Position numbers and translations under genes: made by a program. The notes below the pieces were generated by a model that had not been told where the DNA came from, did not search any database, and worked only from the letters and a program-made list of their open reading frames with translations. 64,000 nt of DNA from Streptomyces violaceorubidus (GTDB lineage: Bacteria; Actinomycetota; Actinomycetes; Streptomycetales; Streptomycetaceae). Each line of letters begins with the position of its first letter. The first letter of the stretch is position 1. Shown here piece by piece: positions 9,471 to 17,347 of this stretch. The stretch is taken from contig NZ_JODM01000034.1 in assembly GCF_000717995.1 (NCBI RefSeq), positions 12,466-76,465 on the forward strand, read 5' to 3'.

Positions 9471-10514
9471 TCAGGGGGTCAGGCCCTTGCTCTGCAGCCA
9501 GGCCATCGGGTCGATGCCCGAGCCGTCGGAGGTGTGGACCTCGAGGTGGAGGTGGGCCCCGGTGACGTTGCCGGTGGCGCCGACGCGGCCGATGACGTCA
9601 CCGGTGGTGACCTTCTGGCCGACGCTGACGTTGATGGAGGACTGGTGCGCGTACCAGAGCTCGGTGCCGTCGTCGAGGGTGAGCACGGTCTTGTAGCCGT
9701 ACGAACCGTCCCAGCCGGCCGACGTGATCGTGCCGCTGTGCACCGCCTTGAGCAGCGTGCCCGTGGGGGCGGCGAAGTCGAGGCCGGTGTGGTGGCCGGA
9801 GGCCCACAGGGAGCCGGCCTGGTTGAACGTGGAGGAGATCGTGTACGAGGAGGTCGGCAGCGTGTACTGCTTGGCCAGCTTCGCGAGCCGCTCGGCCTCG
9901 GCCTTCTTCGCGGCCTCCTCCTCCGCCTTCTTCTTGGCGGCGGCGGCCTTCTCCTGGGCTTCCTTCTCCGCCTCGGCGGCGGCTTCCGCGGCCTTCTTCT
10001 CGGCGGCGGCCTGGGCTTCGGCGGCGGCCTTGGTCTCGACCTGCGCCTGCTGCTGCTCGGCCTGCGCCATGATCCGGGCCCGCAGCGACTCACCGGCGCC
10101 GGCGGTGCCGGTGCCCTCCGCGCCGTCGGCGGCGACGGCCTGGGTGATGCCGCTGAGCGGGGTGGCGGAGCCCTCGGGCTCCGGCTCCTCGTCGTCGCCG
10201 GGGAGGAGTGAGCCGACGTTCGGCAGGTCCGGCATGGAGATGGACACCGGCGGCTTGCCGGTCTGCGCGCTGGCCATACCGCCCGCGCCGACGGCGGCTA
10301 TGACCCCGACGCCGAGGACGGTGGAGCTGCGGGCGAGCCCGCCGCGCTGCTTGGCGACGCGGTGCCGGCCGCGCACGGGGCGGATGGACTCCGCGGTGGG
10401 GTTCCACTCCTCCCAGGGACCCTCTTCGGCGCGGGGGACGTCGTAGCCGAAGGTGTCGGTGCCGTGCCCGGTGGGCACGAACGGGGCCTCGGGGGCAGGC
10501 CGGTTGGACGCCAC
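9471..10514 (-). CDS. M23 family metallopeptidase (cell-wall endopeptidase)
   Basis: A 347-aa secreted or membrane-anchored peptidoglycan hydrolase. The N-terminal 55 residues are cytoplasmic-like. A hydrophobic segment follows (about 62-84, VLGVGVIAAVGAGGMASA), with a long Ala/Lys/Glu coiled coil at about 140-215. The LytM/M23 domain starts at about 222. Zinc ligands are visible in HHTGLDF and HLHLEV. It is predicted to cut stem-peptide cross-links during growth, sporulation or germination. The GTG start has AAGGAG nine bases upstream. A c-di-AMP riboswitch lies directly upstream, as known for several actinobacterial wall hydrolases, so expression is probably lowered or raised with c-di-AMP. 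Confidence 0.9.
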   Translation of the reverse strand: MASNRPAPEAPFVPTGHGTDTFGYDVPRAEEGPWEEWNPTAESIRPVRGRHRVAKQRGGLARSSTVLGVGVIAAVGAGGMASAQTGKPPVSISMPDLPNVGSLLPGDDEEPEPEGSATPLSGITQAVAADGAEGTGTAGAGESLRARIMAQAEQQQAQVETKAAAEAQAAAEKKAAEAAAEAEKEAQEKAAAAKKKAEEEAAKKAEAERLAKLAKQYTLPTSSYTISSTFNQAGSLWASGHHTGLDFAAPTGTLLKAVHSGTITSAGWDGSYGYKTVLTLDDGTELWYAHQSSINVSVGQKVTTGDVIGRVGATGNVTGAHLHLEVHTSDGSGIDPMAWLQSKGLTP

Positions 10515-10529
10515 GTGGGCGTACTCCTT

Positions 10530-10705
10530 TCCTTCCTTTCGCCTACCGGGTTAGCTGACGGGTTCGGAGCAGGAAGGTCTCCTACGGGTGTGCGCCGACG
10601 TGCGGACACGGCGGCATACGCCCGATTCACCCCAATGTGGTGGTTCCCCGGTTCCCTTGCGGGATTCGGCGCGTGCGCACGGAGCCGCCTTCTGTGACGG
10701 CTGGG
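10530..10705 (-). promoter_or_regulatory. ydaO/yuaA c-di-AMP riboswitch
   Basis: The minus-strand leader of the M23 peptidase gene carries the ydaO core blocks in order: GCCGAATCCCGC, then GGGAACCGGGGAACCACC, then TTGGGGTGAATC, and finally CCGAACCCGTCAGCTAACC followed by GGTAGGCG. It ends about 15-20 bases before the start codon. ydaO elements bind cyclic di-AMP and usually act as OFF switches. In actinobacteria they precede wall hydrolases. The outer boundaries are approximate. Confidence 0.93.
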
Positions 10706-10905
10706 ACGACCGCGCTGCGTTATCGAACGTTAATAGACGCGGGGCTCTGATTCCAAGCCGTTCCTCTTGATCGTTAACGGAAACGGCCCGGACGTACCCC
10801 TCACGACCGGTGAAAATCGGGCGAGTTGACCCCGCTCCGGTATTCCCTTTCACGCCACGTTCTTCTGATGGTGCGTCAGTTGTTATGCGGAGGGGGTTCG
10901 CTCTG

Positions 10906-12144
10906 TCACGGCTCGTGACAATGATCATGTTCACCCCGCCGGGGACGCCGTACGGCGAGCAGCGCCATGTCGTCCGCCATGCCGCCCCCGGAGTGCCGGC
11001 GCACCTCCTCGGCGAGGGTGTCGAGCAGACTCGCCGGATGCGGGAAGACGCGGCCGGTCAGCCGCGCCTGCGGATCGTAGAACTCGCCCTTCGCGTCCCT
11101 GGCTTCGGTCAGTCCGTCGGTGTAGAGCAGCAGCGTGGCTCCCGGCGGGAAGGCGGTCTCCTCCGCCCGGTCGGGCCACACGCCCAGCTCGCCCATGCCG
11201 AGCGGCAGCGCCGACTCGTGGGCGGGCAGCGGACCGAGGGTGCCGTCGGCGTAGAGCAGCAGGGGCGGCGGGTGGCCGCGGTTGACGATGCGGACCGTCC
11301 CGCCGCCGTGCGGGAGTTCGGCGAGTACGGCGGTGGTGAAGCCCTCGAAGGCGTCCAGTCCGTCGCGCCGGGTGCCCTCGCGCGCCAGCGCCCGCTCCAG
11401 ACGCTGCGCCACCGCCTCCAGCGTCGCCTCCTGTTCGGCGGCCTCCCGGAAGGCGCCGATCACGACGGCGACGGCGGCCACCGCGCCCATGCCCTTGCCG
11501 CGCACGTCCCCGACGATGAGCCGGACGCCGCGGGCGCTGTCCTGCACCGCGTACAGGTCCCCGCCGATGAAGGCGTCCGCCTGCGCGGCCTGGTAGCAGA
11601 CGGCGATCTCGAAGCCCGCGATCCGCTCGGCGGGCGCGGGCAGTACGGCGCGCTGGGCGGCCTCGGCGATCTCGCGGACGGAGACGAGACGCTCGTCGCT
11701 GCGCCGGACGAGTCCGTTCACGAGGACGGCGAGCACGGCGACCGTGGCGATGGTGATCAGCTCGGTGAGGGAGTCGACGTAGTGGATGACGCCCTTGCCG
11801 AGTTGCAGGCCGACGACCGCGGCGACCACGGCGACGCCGGTGAGCGCCGTGCCGCGCCGCGAGTAGAGCGGGGCGGCGACCAGGGGTGCGGCCGTGTAGA
11901 GGGGGCCGGCGGTGAAGTACCTCGGGGTGAAGATGTCGTACAGGATGGCGACGACGATCAGCAGCACGGGGAGCGCGTGCACGAAGGCGCGCCGGAAGCT
12001 GGTCCGCCGCCGGGGCGGTCGCCCCTGGGGTGCCAGTGGTCCCGGCTCGTCGCCGAGGCCCGGGTCGGGCACGGGATCGCCGGGGAGTCGGCCGCCCGCT
12101 CTGGCGTACGCTCCCTCGTCGTCCACGTCACCTGGCCGCACCAC
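10906..12144 (-). CDS. PP2C/SpoIIE-type serine phosphatase, membrane-anchored
   Basis: A 412-aa protein. A basic N-terminus (about 1-55) is followed by three or four hydrophobic segments (about 60-150, e.g. ALPVLLIVVAILYDIF and TVAVLAVLVNGLV) and a C-terminal SpoIIE/PP2C phosphatase domain (about 175-400). Metal-binding signatures are GGDLYAV, VGDVRGKGMGA and LLLYTDGLTEARD. Such RsbU-like proteins dephosphorylate anti-anti-sigma factors in stress and development cascades; the partner is not adjacent. GTG 12144 follows GGCGGGAGACGA. A longer reading to 12267 would run into the tRNA-fMet terminator, so it was rejected. Confidence 0.85.
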   Translation of the reverse strand: MVRPGDVDDEGAYARAGGRLPGDPVPDPGLGDEPGPLAPQGRPPRRRTSFRRAFVHALPVLLIVVAILYDIFTPRYFTAGPLYTAAPLVAAPLYSRRGTALTGVAVVAAVVGLQLGKGVIHYVDSLTELITIATVAVLAVLVNGLVRRSDERLVSVREIAEAAQRAVLPAPAERIAGFEIAVCYQAAQADAFIGGDLYAVQDSARGVRLIVGDVRGKGMGAVAAVAVVIGAFREAAEQEATLEAVAQRLERALAREGTRRDGLDAFEGFTTAVLAELPHGGGTVRIVNRGHPPPLLLYADGTLGPLPAHESALPLGMGELGVWPDRAEETAFPPGATLLLYTDGLTEARDAKGEFYDPQARLTGRVFPHPASLLDTLAEEVRRHSGGGMADDMALLAVRRPRRGEHDHCHEP

Positions 12145-12266
12145 TCGTCTCCCGCCGCCCCGCAGTCCGTGCCGCTCACCGTCCCGGACCCCAGGTTTCC
12201 GGGAGCGGGGGCGGGTGGCGAGCGGTGAGGGGCCGACCGGATGACACGACCGGGGGCCGGAACGCA

Positions 12267-12302
12267 CCGAGGGCCGGAACCCTTTCGGATTCCGGCCCTC
12301 GG
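12267..12302 (-). terminator. Terminator of tRNA-fMet
   Basis: A perfect 13-bp stem, CCGAGGGCCGGAA (12267-12279) with TTCCGGCCCTCGG (12290-12302), and a 10-nt loop. It lies eight bases beyond the tRNA 3' end on the minus strand. Confidence 0.85.
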
Positions 12303-12309
12303 CCTTCAG

Positions 12310-12383
12310 TAGCGGGGACAGGATTTGAACCTGCGACCTCTGGGTTATGAGCCCAGCGAGCTACCGAGCTGCTCCACCCCGCG
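12310..12383 (-). tRNA. Initiator tRNA-fMet (CAT)
   Basis: A complete 74-nt cloverleaf on the minus strand with anticodon loop CTCATAA. The initiator marks are present: three consecutive G-C pairs in the anticodon stem (GGG/CCC) and an unpaired first acceptor position (C1 opposite U72). The remaining acceptor pairs are GCGGGG/CCCCGC. CCA is not encoded. Confidence 0.95.
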
Positions 12384-12450
12384 TCGTTGTGTTCACCACT
12401 GTACGTCATCCGGGGGCCGGAATGCACATCGGTATCTCCCGCCCGTCTCC

Positions 12451-13581
12451 CTACCCCTCCAGATGGCGGTTCGGCGCCTTCGCGCGCTCCGCGTACTCGT
12501 CCAGTACGACGACGGCGGCCCCCTCGGCGGCGAGCACGCCGCTCCCGTCCGCCCCCGCCACGAAGGTGTCCGGCTCCCGCCAGGCCGTGACGACCCGGCG
12601 CACCCCGGCGTCGAGGATCAGCCGGGCGCAGGGGGCGGGCCGGGAGGCGCGGCGGGCACAGGGCTCCAGGCTGCTGTACACGGTGGCGCCCGTGAGCCGC
12701 CGGTCGGCGGGGTCGACCTTGGCGAGCGCGGCCTCCTCGGCGTGCACGACCGGATCCCCGCCCTCCCGCGAGTGGCCCCGCGCCAGCTCGCTCCCGTCGG
12801 CGGCGACCACGACCGCCCCCACGCTGAACGCGGTCTCCGACGGCGGACACAGCTCGGCCAGCTCGCAGGCGAGCTCCAGCCAGTGCCGGTCGGCCGCGGT
12901 GACCCGGTCACCGGTGCCGGGGGCGGTGGGCAGGTAGCGGTGGAGCACCACGTCCTCGATCCGCCGCGACTCCACCAGCCGCAGCCGCCCGCCCTGGTAG
13001 GCCCCGGGCCCGAACAGCCGGGGCGCGGCCGGGTCCCCCACGATCAGCGGCGCGAGGACGAGCTGGAGTTCGTCGGCGAGCTCCTGCTGGAGCAACCGGG
13101 TGTGCACGGTGCCGCCCCCTTCGACCATGAGCCGCCGCACCCCGCGCCGGTCGTGCAGGTACTCCAGCGCCGCCCGCCAGTCGAACACCGGCCCCAGGGA
13201 CACGGTCTCGGCGCCGATCCCGAGCGCACGGGCCCGACGGGCACCGTCGTCCGTGGTGAGCAGCACCTTCTCCCCGCCCGTGTGCCAGAACCGCGCCGCC
13301 GGGTCCAGCTCGCCGGTGCCGCTGACGGTGACCTTGAGCGGGTACTCCGCCCTTCCGGCCGCGGTGCGCGCCGCCCGCCGCTCGGCCGAGTTCACCAGCA
13401 GCCGCGGATTGTCGGCCCGGATCGTCCCGGCCCCGACCAGGATCGCGTCGGCCGACGCCCGTACCTCGTCGACCCGGTCGAAGTCGGCGGGCGAGGAGAG
13501 CAGCAGCCGTTCGGGGCCGGTGTCGTCCAGGTAGCCGTCCAGGGAGACGGCGGCGGAGAGGAGGACGTAGGGCAGGGGCAT
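12451..13581 (-). CDS. RibD-like fusion: reductase plus deaminase
   Basis: A 376-aa two-domain enzyme. Residues 1-220 match the RibD C-terminal/DHFR-like reductase fold (LLSAAVSLDGYLDDT, AILVGAGTIRADNPRLL, RRLMVEGGGTVHTRLLQ). Residues about 235-376 match the cytidine/riboflavin deaminase fold with zinc ligands in HAEEAAL and SSLEPCARRASRPAPC. The order is reversed compared with classical RibD (deaminase first). Conventional RibD performs the second and third steps of riboflavin synthesis; related fusions occur in secondary metabolism. No other rib genes are nearby, so it may be an accessory paralog. ATG 13581 has GGAG eight bases upstream. Confidence 0.85.
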   Translation of the reverse strand: MPLPYVLLSAAVSLDGYLDDTGPERLLLSSPADFDRVDEVRASADAILVGAGTIRADNPRLLVNSAERRAARTAAGRAEYPLKVTVSGTGELDPAARFWHTGGEKVLLTTDDGARRARALGIGAETVSLGPVFDWRAALEYLHDRRGVRRLMVEGGGTVHTRLLQQELADELQLVLAPLIVGDPAAPRLFGPGAYQGGRLRLVESRRIEDVVLHRYLPTAPGTGDRVTAADRHWLELACELAELCPPSETAFSVGAVVVAADGSELARGHSREGGDPVVHAEEAALAKVDPADRRLTGATVYSSLEPCARRASRPAPCARLILDAGVRRVVTAWREPDTFVAGADGSGVLAAEGAAVVVLDEYAERAKAPNRHLEG

Positions 13582-13675
13582 GGGTGGCACTCCGGTGGTG
13601 CGAGGGGGGCGGACGGGGCGTGGAGTGCCGCCATTGTCGGTCATGGCCCGTGCGGGCCGACGCGCTCCCCGGCGA

Positions 13676-14362
13676 TCACTGGCCCGGCACCGCGCTCGGA
13701 CGGGCGGCGAAGGGACCGTCCAGGGCCGCCCATTGCAGGAGCATGATGGTCTTGCCGTCGGCGATGCGCCCGTCGCGGATCATGGCGAGCGCCTCGGTGA
13801 AGGGCAGTTCGAGCACCTCGATGTCCTCGCCCTCCTCCTCGACCCCGCCGCCGGTCCCGGTCCGGTCGGCCGGGGTGTAGGGCGCGGCGAAGAAGTGGAG
13901 CCGCTCGGTGACGGAGCCGGGGCTCATGTAGGCGTCCAGGACGTGGGTGAGCGGGCCGAGCGTCACCCCGAGTTCCTCCGCGCTCTCCCGGCGGACGGCT
14001 TCGACCGGGTCGTCGGCGTCGAGGAGCCCCGCGGCGGCCTCGACGAGCATCCCGTCGGGATGGTCGTTGACGTAGGCGGGGTAACGGAACTGACGGGTGA
14101 GCAGGACACGGCCGCGGGCGGTGTCGTAGGGCAGGACGACGGCACCGTTGCCGCGGTCGTAGGTCTCACGCCGCTGGGTCTCCCACCGCCCGTCACGGCG
14201 ACGGTAGTCGAAGGTGGTGCGCCGCAGGACGTGCCAGCCCCGCGAGGTCAGTTCGACGTCGCGGACCACGACGTCGGGGTTGCGGTCCAGGCCGCGTCCG
14301 GCCCGGTCGAGGCCGGTACGGCCGCGGTGGTCGGGGACGTCGACACCCGGGCGGGCGGTCAC
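13676..14362 (-). CDS. Nudix hydrolase (NudK/ADP-sugar pyrophosphatase type)
   Basis: A 228-aa Nudix enzyme of the NudF/NudK group, which splits nucleoside-diphosphate sugars. The Nudix box is GLLDADDPVEAVRRESAEELGV (split here for reading: GLLDADDPVEAVRR then ESAEELGV); the REUxEExGU core is present, and the first Glu of the box is Asp. The C-terminal motif IADGKTIMLLQWA is typical of GDP-mannose/ADP-ribose hydrolases. The GTG start overlaps the stop of the upstream DUF4406 gene as GTGA, so the two are translationally coupled. Confidence 0.85.
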   Translation of the reverse strand: MTARPGVDVPDHRGRTGLDRAGRGLDRNPDVVVRDVELTSRGWHVLRRTTFDYRRRDGRWETQRRETYDRGNGAVVLPYDTARGRVLLTRQFRYPAYVNDHPDGMLVEAAAGLLDADDPVEAVRRESAEELGVTLGPLTHVLDAYMSPGSVTERLHFFAAPYTPADRTGTGGGVEEEGEDIEVLELPFTEALAMIRDGRIADGKTIMLLQWAALDGPFAARPSAVPGQ

Positions 14363-14751
14363 GCGGCCTCCTGCGGGGCGCGGGGGTCCCGGCGGGGGAT
14401 CTCGGCCGCGTCCCGGTAGACGGGCAGCCCCCTGCGGCGGGCGGTGGCGACGTCCTGGTCGGCTCCGGCGGACTCACCGGGCAGACGCAGTACGGCGTCG
14501 CAGTGGGCGAGCAGCCGGTCGGCGGCCGGGTAGAGCACCTGGTCGGCGAGGGGGGCGGTGGGTCCGGCGCCGGCGGAGCGGAGCACGGGGAGGGCGATCC
14601 ACTCCCCGATCACGGGCAGGTGGCCGGCGGCGAAGACCGGCCAGGCGGCCTCTTCGAGGCGGGCGAGGTTGGCGGCCATGGCCCGGGGGTCGCCCTCGGT
14701 GCCGGAACGGTAGGGGCCGGCGATCAGTATCAGCATGGGCTTGTCGGTCAT
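14359..14751 (-). CDS. DUF4406 / nucleoside deoxyribosyltransferase-like protein
   Basis: A 130-aa protein with a flavodoxin-like fold resembling the nucleoside 2-deoxyribosyltransferase and DUF4406 families. The N-terminal MLILIAGPYRSGTE is followed by LARLEEAAWPVFAAGHLPV, and CDAVLRLPGESAGADQD gives the acidic/Ser site. It is coupled by a 4-bp GTGA overlap to the Nudix hydrolase, which hints at joint nucleotide salvage or clean-up. It is divergent from the DeoR-family regulator with only about 50 bp between the starts, so that regulator may control it. The function is inferred only from the fold. Confidence 0.7.
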   Translation of the reverse strand: MTDKPMLILIAGPYRSGTEGDPRAMAANLARLEEAAWPVFAAGHLPVIGEWIALPVLRSAGAGPTAPLADQVLYPAADRLLAHCDAVLRLPGESAGADQDVATARRRGLPVYRDAAEIPRRDPRAPQEAA

Positions 14752-14800
14752 GACGCGCTACGATACATGCAGAAACGTGCAAGAACAGGAGAGAGTGTGC
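14752..14800. promoter_or_regulatory. Divergent promoter/operator of DeoR-type gene
   Basis: A 49-bp gap between divergent starts. It contains a tandem ATGCAGAA / GTGCAAGAA motif (about 14768-14784), a plausible binding site for the DeoR-type protein encoded next to it. The ribosome site AGGAGAG precedes ATG 14801. Confidence 0.4.
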
Positions 14801-15589
14801 ATGCTGGCTGCTGAACGGCGCGATCACCTGCTGAACCTGCTCGCCCGTGAGGGCAAGATCGTCGCCAAGGACGTCGCCGCCCGGCTGGGCATCTCCGAGG
14901 ACAGCGTGCGCCGCGATCTGCGCGACCTCGCCTCGGAGGGACTGGTCCAGCGGGTCTACGGCGGCGCGCTGCCCGTCTCACCGGCGGTCGTGGACTACGC
15001 GGCCCGCCAGAGCGTGGCCCCGGACGGCAAGCAGCGGGTCGCCTCGGTGGCCGCCGGGCTGGTCGGGCCGGGCGGGGCGCTGATCCTCGACGGCGGCACC
15101 ACCGCCCTCGCCGTGGCCCACGCGCTCCCGAAGGACCTCGACTGCACGGTGATCACCCACAGCCCGACCATCGCCGCGGCCCTGCTCGGCCACCCCCGGG
15201 CGGAGCTCTTCCTGCTCGGGGGCCGGGTCTTCAAGCACTCGGCGGTCACCCTCGGGGCCGCCGCCGTCGAGGCCGCACAGAACGTCTCCGCCGACCTGTG
15301 CCTCATCGGTGTCACCGGCGTCCACCCCGAGGCGGGACTGACCACGGGGGACGCGGAGGAGGCGGCGATGAAGCGGGCCCTGTCCGCACGGGCCGCCGAG
15401 ACCTACGTCCTCGCCTCCTCCGAGAAACTCGGCACCGCCTCGCGGTTCCGCGTCCTGCCCTGGGACAAGGTCACCGGACTGATCACCGACGCGGCCCCCG
15501 ACCACCCGGTCGTCGAGCGGGTCAGGGCGCTCGGCCCGGACGTCCTGGCCGCCGAGGGCCCCGACGACGGGGGCGAGCCCACCGGGTGA
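14801..15589 (+). CDS. DeoR/GlpR family transcriptional regulator
   Basis: A 262-aa repressor. The N-terminal winged helix (RRDHLLNLLAREGKI, KDVAARLGISEDSVRRDL, GLVQRVYGGAL) carries the DeoR signature. The C-terminal DeoRC sugar-phosphate sensor (about residues 70-245) has GALILDGGTTALAVAHAL and SSEKLGTASRFRV. Such proteins usually sense phosphorylated sugars or nucleosides. It is divergent from the DUF4406-Nudix pair, its most likely target. ATG 14801 is preceded by AGGAGAG; a GTG two codons upstream is an alternative. Confidence 0.9.
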   Translation: MLAAERRDHLLNLLAREGKIVAKDVAARLGISEDSVRRDLRDLASEGLVQRVYGGALPVSPAVVDYAARQSVAPDGKQRVASVAAGLVGPGGALILDGGTTALAVAHALPKDLDCTVITHSPTIAAALLGHPRAELFLLGGRVFKHSAVTLGAAAVEAAQNVSADLCLIGVTGVHPEAGLTTGDAEEAAMKRALSARAAETYVLASSEKLGTASRFRVLPWDKVTGLITDAAPDHPVVERVRALGPDVLAAEGPDDGGEPTG

Positions 15590-15626
15590 CGCCCGGTGAG
15601 TCCGACCGGCACGTCCCCCGTACGGC

Positions 15627-15650
15627 TTGACTCTCCAGTAGCTGGAGACC
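15627..15650 (+). promoter_or_regulatory. MerR-type promoter dyad
   Basis: TTGACT (15627-15632) is followed at once by CTCCAG-TAG-CTGGAG (15633-15647), a perfect 6-bp dyad 18 bp before the MerR gene. A dyad inside the spacer, next to the -35 box, is the classical MerR operator layout, suggesting autoregulation. Confidence 0.65.
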
Positions 15651-15664
15651 GGAAGGTGGGCGCC

Positions 15665-16624
15665 ATGAACGGCGCGACGCCCCCGTACTCGATCGGTGAA
15701 CTGTCGGCCCGTACCGGCGTGTCCGTACGGACCATCCGGTTCTACTCGGACACCGGACTGCTGCCTCCCACCGGCCGCACCCCGGCCGGCTACCGCCAGT
15801 ACGGCGAGGCGGCCCTCGGGCGGCTCCACCTCATCGGCGTCCTGCGGGAGCTGGACGTCGATCTCGGCACGGTCCGCCGCGTCCTGGACGGTGACCTCTC
15901 CGTCGCCCGGGCCGCCGCCGCGCACGCCGACGCCACCGCCCTGCAGATCCGCGCGCTGCGGCTGCGGCACAGCGTGCTGCGGCTCGTCGCCCGGCGCGCG
16001 GCCGGCCCCGAGGAGACCGTACTCATGCACCGGATCGCCCTGCTCGCCTCCGAGGAACGGCGGCGCCTTATCGCCGACTTCATCGCCGCACTGGACGCCG
16101 GCACGCCCCATGCCCGCAGCGCCGCCGACGCCCTGCGCGCCGCCCTGCCCGAGCTGCCCGACGAACCGTCCGACGCCCGGCTCGCCGCGTGGGTGGAGCT
16201 CGCCGAACTCGTCGCCGACGACGGCTTCCGCGCGCGCATGGCCCGGGCGGCGTTCCCGCCCGCCGACGAGGACGCCCTGCCGGACGTGGACCGCGAGCGG
16301 GCGGCCGAGCTCCTCGGGTTCACCCGACGGGCGGTCGCCGAGGCGAGGGAGGCGGGTATCGAGCCGGAGGATGCCGACGCCCTCCCGGTGGTCGACGCCG
16401 TCGCGGGACGCTTCGCCGCCGTGCTCGACCGGCCCGACGGCCCGGAGCTGCGGGAGTGGCTGGCACGGCGGTTCGAGGTGGGGCACGACCCGCTCGTCGA
16501 GCGGTACTGGCGCCTGGTCTGGGCCGTCAACGCCTGGCAGGTGATCCCCGGCCACCTCCCCTTCCAGCCCTGGCTGGTGCGGGCCCTGCGCCGCTCCGGC
16601 CCGGTCAGCCCCAGTCTCCGTTGA
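15665..16624 (+). CDS. MerR family transcriptional regulator
   Basis: A 319-aa regulator. The N-terminal MerR helix-turn-helix (YSIGELSARTGVSVRTIRFY, GLLPPTGRTPAGYRQY) is followed by a coiled dimerisation helix (about 70-120) and a long helical C-terminal domain of about 200 residues with no metal-binding cysteines. It therefore more likely senses an organic effector than a metal. ATG 15665 gives a standard MerR start. The dyad upstream suggests autoregulation. Its 3' end overlaps the converging small membrane gene by 20 bp. Confidence 0.88.
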   Translation: MNGATPPYSIGELSARTGVSVRTIRFYSDTGLLPPTGRTPAGYRQYGEAALGRLHLIGVLRELDVDLGTVRRVLDGDLSVARAAAAHADATALQIRALRLRHSVLRLVARRAAGPEETVLMHRIALLASEERRRLIADFIAALDAGTPHARSAADALRAALPELPDEPSDARLAAWVELAELVADDGFRARMARAAFPPADEDALPDVDRERAAELLGFTRRAVAEAREAGIEPEDADALPVVDAVAGRFAAVLDRPDGPELREWLARRFEVGHDPLVERYWRLVWAVNAWQVIPGHLPFQPWLVRALRRSGPVSPSLR

Positions 16625-16895
16625 CCCACGAGAGCAGGCGGGCGCGCTTCTCGTCGCAGGGGGCGTCGCCGGCACCCCCGGACCCCAGGAAGCCGAGGTC
16701 AAGGCCGAGGTGGTCGAAGTACCGTCCCGGGTCGGCCGGTTCCACGGGCGTGGGCGCCCGGTCGGCCCCGGCGGCGAACCGGCCCTCGGCACAGCCGTCG
16801 GGCCACACCGGCCGGCCCAGCCACCACCCGGCCAGGAACACGGCGTACAGCGCGGTGACGGCGCCGAGGCGGCGCGGGGTCAGCCAGGACGGCAT
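16605..16895 (-). CDS. Small membrane protein, paralog of upstream gene
   Basis: A 96-aa protein of unknown function. One N-terminal transmembrane helix (about 9-27, RLGAVTALYAVFLAGWWLG) is followed by PVWPDGC and an acidic extracytoplasmic part, ending in LLSWVNGDWG. It shares with its upstream neighbour PRRLGA, an LG-PV-P-C motif after the helix, and the final W-(N/D)GDWG. The two are six bases apart and likely arose by tandem duplication. A second cysteine (PCDEK) could pair with the first. The 3' end overlaps the MerR gene by 20 bp. Confidence 0.7.
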   Translation of the reverse strand: MPSWLTPRRLGAVTALYAVFLAGWWLGRPVWPDGCAEGRFAAGADRAPTPVEPADPGRYFDHLGLDLGFLGSGGAGDAPCDEKRARLLSWVNGDWG

Positions 16896-16901
16896 CGGGC
16901 G

Positions 16902-17300
16902 CTATCCCCAGTCGCCGTCGGACCAGGCCCGCAGGCGGGAACGCTCGCTCATGTCGTTGGCGCAGGCGACGGCGTAGGCGGTGACGGTCAGGGTCTGGAC
17001 GGACCCCGCGGACCGCGGGGTGGGGACGTCCCCGGGCGCGCCGCGGTCCGGCACCACCGACGCCGCCGGGAGGGGGCTGTACGCACGCGAGGGCGCGACG
17101 GACGGCTCGGTCCCGTCCCGTTCGGCGGCGGCCCGGCCGAGCGCGGCCCGGTCGACGTGGCACTCGGGGGTCACCGGCTGACCCAGGTACCAGCCCGCGA
17201 CGAACACGCCGTAGACCACGGCGGCGGCACCGAGGCGGCGCGGGGTGATCCGGCGGGGCCGGAGGTCAACCCGGCCCGGGGCGGGCGGAGTTGTGCGCAT
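16902..17300 (-). CDS. Small membrane protein, paralog of downstream gene
   Basis: A 132-aa protein of unknown function. A short basic N-terminus (RRITPRRLG) precedes one transmembrane helix (about 25-42, AAAVVYGVFVAGWYLG), then PVTPEC, a variable linker, a second cysteine (AVACANDM) and the C-terminus LRAWSDGDWG. Architecture and end motif match the next gene, six bases downstream. ATG 17300 gives MRTTPPAPG; an in-frame start at 17339 would add 13 unconserved residues. It is probably an exported, disulfide-linked envelope protein, by inference only. Confidence 0.7.
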   Translation of the reverse strand: MRTTPPAPGRVDLRPRRITPRRLGAAAVVYGVFVAGWYLGQPVTPECHVDRAALGRAAAERDGTEPSVAPSRAYSPLPAASVVPDRGAPGDVPTPRSAGSVQTLTVTAYAVACANDMSERSRLRAWSDGDWG

Positions 17301-17347
17301 GCCGGAGGACTCTACCCGCCGGCCGGACGGCCCGGACACGCACGCTC

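Noticed and set aside
12145..12267. A 41-codon N-terminal extension of the SpoIIE-type phosphatase.
   Set aside because: It would begin at the tRNA-fMet terminator hairpin; GTG 12144 has a proper ribosome site and the conserved part starts later.
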